Shown piece by piece: positions 1 through 5,129 of a DNA stretch of 6,227 nt (within the stretch, counting starts at the first letter, position 1; every line of letters starts with the position of its first letter). The stretch covers positions 1 through 6,227 of the forward strand of contig JAFTBD010000021.1 of NCBI GenBank assembly GCA_017455385.1, read 5' to 3'. The notes below the pieces were generated by a model that saw only the letters and a program-made list of their open reading frames with translations, did not search any database and was not told the DNA's origin. A program made the position numbers and the translations under genes. This stretch comes from Clostridia bacterium. GTDB taxonomy: Bacteria > Bacillota > Clostridia > Christensenellales > CAG-1252.

Positions 1-38
1 ACTACGTAAATGAACAAAAACATTTTTCTCACACCGAC

Positions 39-67
39 TTGTGATGTTCGCGCTGTCGTGTTATAAT
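39..67 (+). promoter_or_regulatory. Sigma-70-type promoter of the lipoprotein gene
   Basis: A perfect -10 hexamer TATAAT lies at 62-67, and a -35-like TTGTGA (4 of 6 matches to TTGACA) at 39-44, with the ideal 17-bp spacing. The -10 ends only 8 bases before the ATG at 76, so a start site about 7 bases downstream of the -10 would fall at or next to the start codon. No Shine-Dalgarno sequence is seen between the promoter and the ATG (the stretch is all A and T). The transcript could therefore be leaderless. Transcription from further upstream, outside the window, cannot be excluded. Confidence 0.6.
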
Positions 68-75
68 ATAAAATT

Positions 76-927
76 ATGAAAAAGGCTCTGATCTGCATTT
101 GTCTTTTGATCGTATTATCGGCTCTCACTCTCGGCTCTTTCGGTTGCGGAAAGTCCGTGAAAGGGGATGAGACCTATTATCTCTATGTCTACGATATGGG
201 GACGGCGAGCTTCGTGAAGCTTCCTGCGTCGGTGACATTCAATGACGACCTGACGCAATTCGAATACGTCTTCAATGACGGTTCGCTCTCGATTCGCGGC
301 GCGGCGACGCATGAGACGAAGCCCGACCGTTACACCTTGACTTGCAGTAAGGACGCCATCTCCGTCGTGACGGAGAAATATGAGCAACAGCTCATCGCAT
401 CGGGGGCGAGTGCGGAGGAGATCAACGATTACAAATTGATAAAAGAGAGCGTCACCCCGCAGATGCAACTCCTCTATTCCGACGGATATCTCTTCTCGGC
501 GCGTTCGGTGGAATTATTCCACGTCGCGACTTCGGGGCGCTCCGACGTATTCGAAGGAGAATTCATCATGACGGGCGACGGCAAGAAAGTGTCTCTGAAG
601 GGCGGCACCCTTTATATGGAAGAGAATAGCGGCGATGGAAAATTCACCGTGAAAATGGGCTATTATACCGTTTCTAACGGTATCATGACCGTTACGTTGA
701 CGGATAAAGACGGGAAAGAGACCTGCACGAACGGCGTCCTCGATCGCAAAAAATATCTGATGGTAACGGTGTCTTTCGGCAATGAATTCGAGCTCGTCGG
801 GACAGACTTCGAAGAGCAGGTGGAAAGCTCCGAATGGCTCAAGATGATGCAGTCCGAGCTCTCCTCTTACGTCGGCAAAAAATACGCGCTTTTGACAGAC
901 GAATTCTATTCGACGGAATTGGATTAA
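76..927 (+). CDS. Predicted lipoprotein of unknown function (283 aa)
   Basis: I do not recognise the family. The N-terminus is a clear secretion signal: two lysines, a hydrophobic stretch (residues 4-20) and then Ser-Phe-Gly-Cys, with Cys24 as the likely lipidated residue. The lipobox is non-ideal (Ser at -3, Phe at -2), so lipidation is likely but not certain. Residues 31-90 and about 157-245 are rich in alternating hydrophobic/polar strands and Gly-Asp turns (for example G161, G167-D168-G169, G176-G177, G195, G202, D212-G213). This suggests a beta-sandwich or lipocalin-like fold exposed on the outer face of the membrane. A more helical, charged stretch (about 95-125) separates the two beta-rich parts, and a short helical tail (250-270) ends the protein. 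The start is fixed by the signal peptide and by an in-frame stop at 64-66. The gene converges on the kinase-like gene and appears to stand alone. Substrate and role cannot be told from the sequence. Confidence 0.85.
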   Translation: MKKALICICLLIVLSALTLGSFGCGKSVKGDETYYLYVYDMGTASFVKLPASVTFNDDLTQFEYVFNDGSLSIRGAATHETKPDRYTLTCSKDAISVVTEKYEQQLIASGASAEEINDYKLIKESVTPQMQLLYSDGYLFSARSVELFHVATSGRSDVFEGEFIMTGDGKKVSLKGGTLYMEENSGDGKFTVKMGYYTVSNGIMTVTLTDKDGKETCTNGVLDRKKYLMVTVSFGNEFELVGTDFEEQVESSEWLKMMQSELSSYVGKKYALLTDEFYSTELD

Positions 928-962
928 AAGTGAACTTGTTCGCGATGCGAACGGTTGAGTAG

Positions 963-1037
963 CGGATGAGATGTTTCGGCAAGCTCAACATGACTTTTTT
1001 ATATATTCGCGTCAGCGCCACCTTCATTCCGCATTCC
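963..1037 (+). repeat. Interspersed direct repeat, copy 1 (possible weak terminator inside)
   Basis: This copy opens with CGGATGAGA, continues to a CTCAACATGAC motif, then an AT-rich ATATATT, then CGCGTCAGCGC-CACC and ends in ATTCCGCATTCC. The same order of blocks returns at 1255-1315, and the CGCGTCAGCGC/ATTCCG part again at 1348-1395. From memory, sequences of the form GAGATGTTTCG...CTCAACATGAC are common intergenic repeats in many bacterial metagenome-derived genomes. Within the copy, ATGTT (971-975) can pair with AACAT (987-991). T6 at 995-1000 follows three bases later and might act as a weak terminator for the lipoprotein gene. Confidence 0.6.
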
Positions 1038-1060
1038 ATGCGCGGCATTGTCCGCCTACG

Positions 1061-1095
1061 GTTGCCGAGATGGCAAATGCCATCTCTAACGCAAC
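1061..1095. repeat. Strong hairpin (9-bp stem plus 5-bp outer stem)
   Basis: GAGATGGCA at 1067-1075 is the exact reverse complement of TGCCATCTC at 1078-1086. Outside it, GTTGC (1061-1065) pairs with GCAAC (1091-1095) across a small internal loop. No T-run follows on either strand, so it is not a standard terminator. It is part of the repeat mosaic. Confidence 0.55.
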
Positions 1096-1120
1096 ATCTT
1101 GGTGGACTGCCTTGCCGCTC

Positions 1121-1136
1121 CGAGACATATGTCTCG
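1121..1136. repeat. Perfect 16-bp palindrome
   Basis: CGAGACATATGTCTCG reads identically on both strands. Its right half overlaps a second possible stem, CTCGTT (1133-1138) with AACGAG (1147-1152), so the two structures exclude each other. It could be a binding site for a dimeric protein, but it lies between gene 3' ends, so a plain repeat is as likely. Confidence 0.5.
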
Positions 1137-1160
1137 TTCGCGATTTAACGAGCGTTCATA

Positions 1161-1216
1161 GGGTGCTCCGCCAAAACGCTTGCACACAAGTTCGCAAGCG
1201 CAACGTGCTCCCACCC
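1161..1216. repeat. Hairpin with 7-bp inner and 5-bp outer stem
   Basis: CGCTTGC (1177-1183) pairs with GCAAGCG (1194-1200) around a 10-base loop. GGGTG (1161-1165) can pair with CACCC (1212-1216). The 7-mer GTGCTCC also occurs twice as a direct repeat (1163-1169 and 1205-1211). No gene or terminator signal is attached. Confidence 0.45.
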
Positions 1217-1223
1217 CATCTCC

Positions 1224-1265
1224 GCTCTCATTCGGGTATTCCTATATAGAAATTCGGATGAGAGC
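1224..1265. repeat. 42-nt hairpin overlapping direct repeat copy 2
   Basis: GCTCTCATTCG (1224-1234) pairs with CGGATGAGAGC (1255-1265), an 11-bp stem with one G-T pair. The centre holds the 8-bp palindrome CTATATAG (1242-1249). The right arm is also the start of the second direct repeat, so this copy is anchored by a stem-loop. No T-run follows. Confidence 0.5.
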
Positions 1266-1315
1266 CTTCAACTTCGTTCAGGATGACAATCATATATTTT
1301 CGCGCAGCGCACCTC
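1255..1315 (+). repeat. Interspersed direct repeat, copy 2
   Basis: This copy has the block order of copy 1: CGGATGAGA, then TTC...TTCGTTCAGGATGAC, then an AT-rich CATATATTTT, then CGCGCAGCGCACC. It differs by scattered substitutions and small gaps. The TTCGTTCAGGATGAC core resembles, from memory, a very widespread bacterial intergenic repeat core. The two copies sit about 290 bp apart in the same orientation. Confidence 0.6.
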
Positions 1316-1317
1316 AA

Positions 1318-1345
1318 CTCCACTCTCCACTCTCCACACTCCACT
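1318..1345 (+). repeat. Heptamer tandem repeat (CTCCACT)4
   Basis: Four consecutive 7-bp units lie at 1318-1324, 1325-1331, 1332-1338 and 1339-1345. Three are exactly CTCCACT and the third ends in A instead of T. The run stops at the CGCGTCAGCGC block that also ends the interspersed repeat. Confidence 0.85.
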
Positions 1346-1364
1346 CTCGCGTCAGCGCACCTTT

Positions 1365-1395
1365 ATTCCGCATTCCGCATTCCGCATTCCGCATT
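1365..1395 (+). repeat. Heptamer tandem repeat (CATTCCG), about 4.4 copies
   Basis: ATTCCG is followed by three full CATTCCG units and a partial CATT. A near two-copy version occurs at 1025-1037, inside direct repeat copy 1, and another fragment (TTCCGCATTCCGC) at 1413-1425. The unit length of 7 is the same as in the neighbouring CTCCACT array although the sequences are unrelated. A 7-bp unit in a coding frame would shift frame, but no gene is present here. Confidence 0.85.
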
Positions 1396-1442
1396 AGAGC
1401 ATAGCGTTTCAGTTCCGCATTCCGCTTATAATGCTCGCGCGC

Positions 1443-2267
1443 TCAGTATGTTTTAATGATCGTCCTCGGGACGGAGCCGTCCAAGAGCTCGCGGATGGAG
1501 AACTGTGAACTGCCGATGATGACGGTGGTGCCGTTCTTCAAGGGCTCCTTGATATATTCGAGTTTCGCCTTCGCGCCATTCGCGCCTTTGCGGCTGGCGC
1601 CTTCACAGAGCGTCTGATGGTATTCCACGTTCTTGATAAGCTCGTCGATATCCTTGCCACCGATCACGGGGACAAGCGTGTTTTTGTCCTTGCTGTCCGT
1701 ATAGATGCCGTCGGTGGAGCTCATGATGAGCAAGGTCTCCGCCTTCATCAGACAGGCGATCTGGCTCGCCGTCTCATCGTTATCCACGCATTGGACGACG
1801 TGGGCGGACTTGAGTTGCAAGTCACGTATCTCGAGGTTGCGCGTCTCCTCACAGCTGACTGCGTCATTATAATTGATGATGGGAATGGCGTTCTGCGCCT
1901 TGGCACGGAAGAGCATCGCGCGAAGGTGCGCCCTCTTCTCCGGATCATTGAAATGCTGGTGCTCCACGAGGATCTGCCGCACGCTGTATTTGGGGTCGAT
2001 GAACTGCCTGTAGGTATTCATCAGGACGGTCTGTCCCTGCGCGCTGTAATCGGTCTTGACGTCCTCGTCGTCCCCTGCGATCTCGCATCCATTACGCTGG
2101 ATGTAGTCCAGCCTGCCGACCTCCACCGCGCCCGACGTCACCCAAATATGACCGGGGCGCAAGTCCTGCGAAATGCGCGCGACGGTGTCGTAGCTGAGCG
2201 CGTTGCGACGCTTGTCGATGAGCGCCATGGACCCGACTTTGCCTACTAATTCACAATCGTACTTCAT
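1443..2267 (-). CDS. Glutamate 5-kinase-like amino acid kinase, no PUA domain (274 aa)
   Basis: The protein follows glutamate 5-kinase (ProB, first step of proline synthesis: ATP-dependent phosphorylation of glutamate) along most of its length. Visible landmarks are the N-terminal K10-V-G-S13, T44-S-G-A-V...G-R52, the Q78-G-Q...L region, I131-N-Y-N-D135 (ProB usually has INEND), D162-N-D164, T185-D-G-I-Y-T190 and a basic Gly-rich loop K227-G-A-N-G-A-K-A-K235 where ProB has GTGGM-x-TK. At 274 residues it equals the ProB kinase core. The C-terminal PUA domain of long ProB forms is absent, as in some bacteria. The start at 2267 is chosen over an in-frame upstream ATG at 2300 because AGGAGG sits 4 bases before it and kinase similarity begins there. 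No proA neighbour is visible. The changed loops leave open another acyl-phosphate-forming or related kinase activity. It is probably cytosolic. The family call is firm and the exact substrate is uncertain. Confidence 0.8.
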   Translation of the reverse strand: MKYDCELVGKVGSMALIDKRRNALSYDTVARISQDLRPGHIWVTSGAVEVGRLDYIQRNGCEIAGDDEDVKTDYSAQGQTVLMNTYRQFIDPKYSVRQILVEHQHFNDPEKRAHLRAMLFRAKAQNAIPIINYNDAVSCEETRNLEIRDLQLKSAHVVQCVDNDETASQIACLMKAETLLIMSSTDGIYTDSKDKNTLVPVIGGKDIDELIKNVEYHQTLCEGASRKGANGAKAKLEYIKEPLKNGTTVIIGSSQFSIRELLDGSVPRTIIKTY

Positions 2268-2270
2268 TTT

Positions 2271-2277
2271 CCCTCCT
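2271..2277 (-). promoter_or_regulatory. Ribosome binding site deciding the kinase-like gene start
   Basis: The minus strand reads AGGAGGG, then AAA, then ATG (2267-2265). This strong Shine-Dalgarno sequence fixes the start 11 codons inside the longest open frame. The spacing is short but workable. Confidence 0.8.
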
Positions 2278-2449
2278 ATCTCGATCGCGTATAACGGCAC
2301 GTATGCTTCGCTAACTACCTCATCGCCGAGCAGTTACGTACAAGGAGTACGCGCCTGCTTGTCTCTTCGTAGAGCGCTCGCCTACGCACCATTCTCCGCG
2401 ATCGATGGCTATTCATTCTTATCATTAGAACTCTTTTGCGAGTCCTTGT

Positions 2450-2480
2450 ATTATAGTTTTACACGAACCCAACGAGTCGA
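2450..2480 (-). promoter_or_regulatory. Promoter-like sequence for the kinase-like gene
   Basis: On the minus strand a perfect TATAAT (2455-2450) is preceded at 19 bp by TCGACT (2480-2475; 4 of 6 matches to TTGACA). It lies in the unpaired centre of the inverted-repeat element. Transcription from here would run through the element's left arm and give a leader of about 175 nt before the ATG at 2267. The long spacing makes it a medium-strength candidate. The kinase gene could also be read through from the operon upstream. Confidence 0.4.
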
Positions 2481-2510
2481 TTTGCATACTTCTTACCCAT
2501 TCGCTACGCC

Positions 2511-2531
2511 TAAGAGCGCGGAGAAGGGTGC
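2511..2531. repeat. Repeat module, inverted partner of 2617-2637
   Basis: TAAGAGCGCGG-A-G-AAGGG-T-GC is an inverted copy of 2617-2637, with 19 of 21 bases matching. It overlaps the inner end of the right arm of the 246-bp element, so the module occurs here in three related copies (2387-2400, 2511-2531 and 2617-2637). Confidence 0.65.
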
Positions 2532-2616
2532 AGATACGAGCGCTCTCCGAGGAGACGGGTCTAAGCGTACTCCTTGTACGTGATTTCGCCAAGGCGCGGA
2601 CAGAAACGACGCAGAT

Positions 2617-2637
2617 GCGCCCTTATCCGCGCTCTTA
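2617..2637. repeat. Third repeat copy, beginning at the MFS stop codon
   Basis: Read on the minus strand the copy begins with the TAA stop of the MFS gene and continues GAGCGCGGATAAGGGCGC. The similarity to 2511-2531 ends exactly at that stop codon. On the minus strand GCGCGGA (2632-2626) can also pair with TCCGCGC (2600-2594) as a hairpin just after the stop. No T-run follows, so it is a poor intrinsic terminator but could protect the mRNA 3' end. Confidence 0.6.
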
Positions 2638-4443
2638 ATCGTCGCCGGCGCCCAAATATTCGAGGGCGGACGCCGCCGGGACGGGCTTCGAATCCCCGTA
2701 CCTCGTGAAGAACATGAATACGAAGGCTATCACCACGCAGATGGCGGAATAGAGGAAGAGATATTGATCCTCGAAATAGTCCATCACGAGACCCGAGATG
2801 AAGGGGGTGATCGCCTGCGCGCTCATGGTCGAGATGTAATAGTACCCCGTGTACTTGCCCACGCTGGAGGACGAGGACAGCTCCAGCACCATCGGGAAGG
2901 TATTCACGTTGGTGATGATGAGACCGAATCCCGAGATCAGGTAGAAGATGGCGAATAGGAACTTCGCCATATGGTCGGGCTTGACGAAGAGGAAGACGAG
3001 GATGAAAGACACGATGGAGAGGATGAACCCGAGGAGCACGCTCTTACGTCTGCCGATTTTCACCGCCAAGATGCCGACGGGGATGAATGCGATGGCAGAC
3101 ACCGCCATGGATACCCCCGAGATGACCGACGCCACCGCCGCCGACTGATTCAGCACTTTGGTGCAATAAACGGACAGGTTCGAGGAGATGGCGTTATAGC
3201 CCATGAACCACATGAAAGTGGACGCCAAAATGAAGAAGAAACTCCTGCGATACGCGCGCTCGTGCTTCTTCTTGGCGGCGAGGATCTCCGCGTCCGAATG
3301 CGGCTCTCCGCCCTCCTCTTCCGTCTTGTGATGGTGAGGGATCTCCTGCGCTTCGTCGTCATTGCTGATGCCGTACTGCTCACATTCTTTTCTGCATTCC
3401 TCTACGTATTTATTCTCATTGACGAGGAAGAGGAACGCCACGAGGATGAGGACCATCACCGCGGCACATACCGCAAAGATCTGCACGAAGGCATTCTCCG
3501 ACAAGATAAATGCGACGGTATATATCACGAAGGCGATCGCACCGCCGATACCTCCCATCAGATTTATCATCGCATTCGCCTGACTGCGGAGCGGCTTGGG
3601 GGTCACGTCGGGCATCAAGGCGACCGCGGGAGAGCGGAAACTCGCCATCGCGACGAGCACGAGGAAGAGGACGGCGAGATAAACGCCGATACGCTCGGGG
3701 TGCACCTTGGTGATCTTCTGATTCACTTCTTCGCTCGCGAAGACGGCGATGCCGGGCTCCACGAACTTTTTATAATCTTCGTTATGTCCTTTGATCTCGT
3801 TATACTCTTCTTCGGATATCTCCACCATCAGCGAGACGCGCGTCTGTTCCTCGACGATGGTCTCGATGCGGTAAAACTTGCCTCCGTCCTTCTTGATCTC
3901 GGTCAAACCGAATTTCGCGATCTCGAGATAATCATCCAGAGTATCCTTACCATTGAGTTTCAAGTAATCGTGGTCGCTGTAGGCATAGCCGACGCCCGAT
4001 TTCGCCTCGGTCTTATACATCATCGTATAGAACTCTTCTGCGGAATGATACGCCGTGCCGTCGGCGGCTTCATAGGTGAAGTCGCGATAGGTCTCCTCCA
4101 CGCTGTAGATCTCGCTGCGGAGGACGTTCGCGTCCTTGAGCTGCGAATTCGCGGTGATCGGGACGAAGATCATGATGACGACGGCGAGGATGGTGCCGAT
4201 GAAGAGAAAAGGCGTGCGCTTGCCGTACTTGGTATTGATGCTGTCCGACCACTTGCCGAAGATCGGGAGGAGGAAAAGCGACAGGACGTTATCGATGCCC
4301 ATGACCACGCCGCGGAGGCTGTTCGAGAGACCGAAAGCACGTTCCAAAAGGAGCGGGATGACAAAGTCATACGCCGTCCAAAACAGCATGATGATGGCGA
4401 ACGCAAGTCCGACTTTTATCGTTCTTTTGTAGTTCAGCTTCAT
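2635..4443 (-). CDS. MFS transporter, SLC45/GPH-like, with large external insertion (602 aa)
   Basis: A polytopic inner-membrane transporter of the major facilitator superfamily, resembling proton-coupled sugar carriers of the SLC45/GPH type. Evidence includes TM1 around 11-33; the motif-A loop G63-K-W-S-D68...G74-K-R-T-P78 between TM2 and TM3; TM3 around 78-96; the cytoplasmic signature A275-L-M-P-D-V-T-P...R286-S-Q-A-N-A...N294-L-M-G-G after TM4; the second-half motif G463-R-R-K; and N512-V-N-T-F-P...G529-K-Y-T-G-Y-Y-Y in TM10-11. Two features are unusual. About 155 residues (97-251), rich in acidic and aromatic residues, sit between TM3 and TM4 on the outer side, where a normal MFS has a short loop. 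The central cytoplasmic loop (345-400) is highly charged and carries His370-372. Typical relatives have 400-470 residues. The ATG overlaps the stop of the DUF2344 gene (ATGA), with GAAGGGG 7 bases upstream. The substrate is unknown; a sugar or glycoside is a family-based guess. Confidence 0.88.
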   Translation of the reverse strand: MKLNYKRTIKVGLAFAIIMLFWTAYDFVIPLLLERAFGLSNSLRGVVMGIDNVLSLFLLPIFGKWSDSINTKYGKRTPFLFIGTILAVVIMIFVPITANSQLKDANVLRSEIYSVEETYRDFTYEAADGTAYHSAEEFYTMMYKTEAKSGVGYAYSDHDYLKLNGKDTLDDYLEIAKFGLTEIKKDGGKFYRIETIVEEQTRVSLMVEISEEEYNEIKGHNEDYKKFVEPGIAVFASEEVNQKITKVHPERIGVYLAVLFLVLVAMASFRSPAVALMPDVTPKPLRSQANAMINLMGGIGGAIAFVIYTVAFILSENAFVQIFAVCAAVMVLILVAFLFLVNENKYVEECRKECEQYGISNDDEAQEIPHHHKTEEEGGEPHSDAEILAAKKKHERAYRRSFFFILASTFMWFMGYNAISSNLSVYCTKVLNQSAAVASVISGVSMAVSAIAFIPVGILAVKIGRRKSVLLGFILSIVSFILVFLFVKPDHMAKFLFAIFYLISGFGLIITNVNTFPMVLELSSSSSVGKYTGYYYISTMSAQAITPFISGLVMDYFEDQYLFLYSAICVVIAFVFMFFTRYGDSKPVPAASALEYLGAGDD

Positions 4444-5129
4444 AGTTTTTCCCCTTCTTTATCCATTAAGGCTTGCAAATAGGCGTCCGTCTCCAAGAGA
4501 ACGCCGCCCTCTCTCACGTATTGCTCGTATTTCCATAGCTCGGTCGTCCGCACCGTGAACCCGTATTTCTCTGCGAGATACTCGGTGAATTTATCGGGAC
4601 GGAGGGTGGTATTCCCCGCCGCAAGGCAGACGTTTAGGCTGTCGGGATACACCTTTATCCCGTTCACCAAAGGCGCCACGTCCTTGATCACGGTCTCCCC
4701 TTTCTTGGTGATGAGCATCTCGAAAGACAAGAGATTCACCACCCCTTCGACTTCGCGGCGTACCTTGTCCGCGCCGACCTGCTTGACGGCGTAGTCCGCC
4801 GCCACCGTACGCCCCGCGATATTGGGATTCAGGGTCTTGAGGGTGAAAGCCTTGGTGGCTTCCAGTCCCGCGGGCGCCACGCGGTTGTAGCGCTCCATAA
4901 AGGTCTCTCCGTCCGTGTCCGGCGTCCGCACAGTGATGTACTCCGCCGAGGAGGAGATGCCGAGCGGGAGCGGCGCGCCGAGATTGATGAGCATATGGGG
5001 GTTGAACCCCTCGGAATACTCGATGACGAGCCCCGCACGCCGAAACGCCCTCGTGAAATGGCGCAACAGGTCGATATGGGAAATATACTTCATATTTCCG
5101 CATTTATTGTAACGCAAGACGACGATCAT
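4440..5129 (-). CDS. DUF2344 / TIGR03936 radical SAM-linked protein (229 aa)
   Basis: The N-terminus carries the family signature: Y15-I-S-H-I-D20, the basic helix R23...R27...R30-R31-A-G, Y38-S-E-G-F-N-P-H45, then A52-P-L-P-L-G57 and S60-S-A-E-Y. This matches proteins known as radical SAM-linked (DUF2344), found next to or fused to TIGR03960-type radical SAM enzymes. Their biochemical role is not established. The length (about 230) is normal for the family. The start at 5129 is preferred over an in-frame upstream ATG at 5180 because the signature begins just after it, AGGTGA lies about 5 bases before it, and it gives a 4-bp ATGA overlap with the radical SAM gene. The 3' end overlaps the MFS gene in the same way, so the three are surely co-transcribed and probably translationally coupled. 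It is soluble, with no signal or membrane segment. Confidence 0.9.
   Translation of the reverse strand: MIVVLRYNKCGNMKYISHIDLLRHFTRAFRRAGLVIEYSEGFNPHMLINLGAPLPLGISSSAEYITVRTPDTDGETFMERYNRVAPAGLEATKAFTLKTLNPNIAGRTVAADYAVKQVGADKVRREVEGVVNLLSFEMLITKKGETVIKDVAPLVNGIKVYPDSLNVCLAAGNTTLRPDKFTEYLAEKYGFTVRTTELWKYEQYVREGGVLLETDAYLQALMDKEGEKL

Larger units (their letters stand above)
928..1442. other. 515-bp gene-free convergent spacer filled with repeats
   Basis: This spacer lies between the 3' ends of two converging genes. Short open frames occur in it, but they have no ribosome binding sites and their translations merely follow the repeats, so I call no gene. It holds imperfect direct repeats, several strong hairpins, a 16-bp perfect palindrome (1121-1136) and two heptamer tandem repeats, listed separately. 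A small hairpin GTTCGC-GAT-GCGAAC at 938-952 lies 10 bases after the lipoprotein stop, but it has no T-run. Such repeat build-up is typical of sequence free of coding constraint. Confidence 0.75.
2336..2581. repeat. 246-bp element with 65-bp terminal inverted repeats
   Basis: The left arm 2336-2400 and right arm 2517-2581 are inverted copies of equal length, alignable without gaps. The outermost 17 bases are a perfect match (ACGTACAAGGAGTACGC at 2336-2352 against 2565-2581). The next 5 all differ, and 34 of the final 43 match, including a shared GAGCGCTC palindrome (2372-2379 and 2538-2545) and TTCTCCGCG at the inner ends. The 116-bp centre is AT-richer and unpaired. The arms differ enough that this is an old or selected structure, not a recent duplication. 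No target-site duplication is obvious at its edges and no transposase is encoded. It could be a MITE-like element, two copies of an interspersed repeat in opposite orientation, or a structured RNA. Confidence 0.8.
2268..2634. other. 367-bp spacer with inverted-repeat element, no gene
   Basis: This spacer lies between the MFS gene stop and the kinase-like gene start, both on the minus strand. A plus-strand open frame crosses it (2203-2583), but it has no convincing start signal and is explained by the inverted repeats and the antisense of the kinase gene. The contents are the 246-bp inverted-repeat element (2336-2581), a promoter-like sequence, a partial third repeat copy next to the MFS stop, and a leader of about 175 bases ahead of the kinase gene. 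I see no recognisable riboswitch. Confidence 0.7.

Noticed and set aside
10..66. 18-codon mini-ORF upstream of the lipoprotein, ending 9 bases before its ATG
   Set aside because: No ribosome binding site is seen, and it would be upstream of the likely transcription start, so it is unlikely to be translated.
938..952. Intrinsic terminator for the lipoprotein gene
   Set aside because: The stem is only 6 bp and no T-run follows. The T6 at 995-1000 is a slightly better but still weak candidate.
966..1404. Three short plus-strand frames in the spacer
   Set aside because: They consist of translated repeats (for example Ser/His/Pro runs from the heptamers), overlap one another and lack ribosome binding sites.
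1318..1425. Possible CRISPR array
   Set aside because: Units are 7 bp and contiguous with no spacers.
1617..2249. 210-codon open frame on the plus strand
   Set aside because: It is antisense to the kinase-like gene and shows no family features.
2268..2300. Longer N-terminus of the kinase-like protein from the ATG at 2300
   Set aside because: The extra 11 residues read through the ribosome binding site and do not resemble the family.
2203..2583. 126-codon plus-strand frame across the kinase start and the inverted repeats
   Set aside because: Its sequence is explained by repeat arms and antisense coding; it has no start signal.
2971..4482. 503-codon open frame on the plus strand
   Set aside because: It lies antisense to the MFS gene. 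Its product is an implausible Asp/Glu/His/Arg-rich mirror of hydrophobic codons, and no ribosome binding site or family match is seen.
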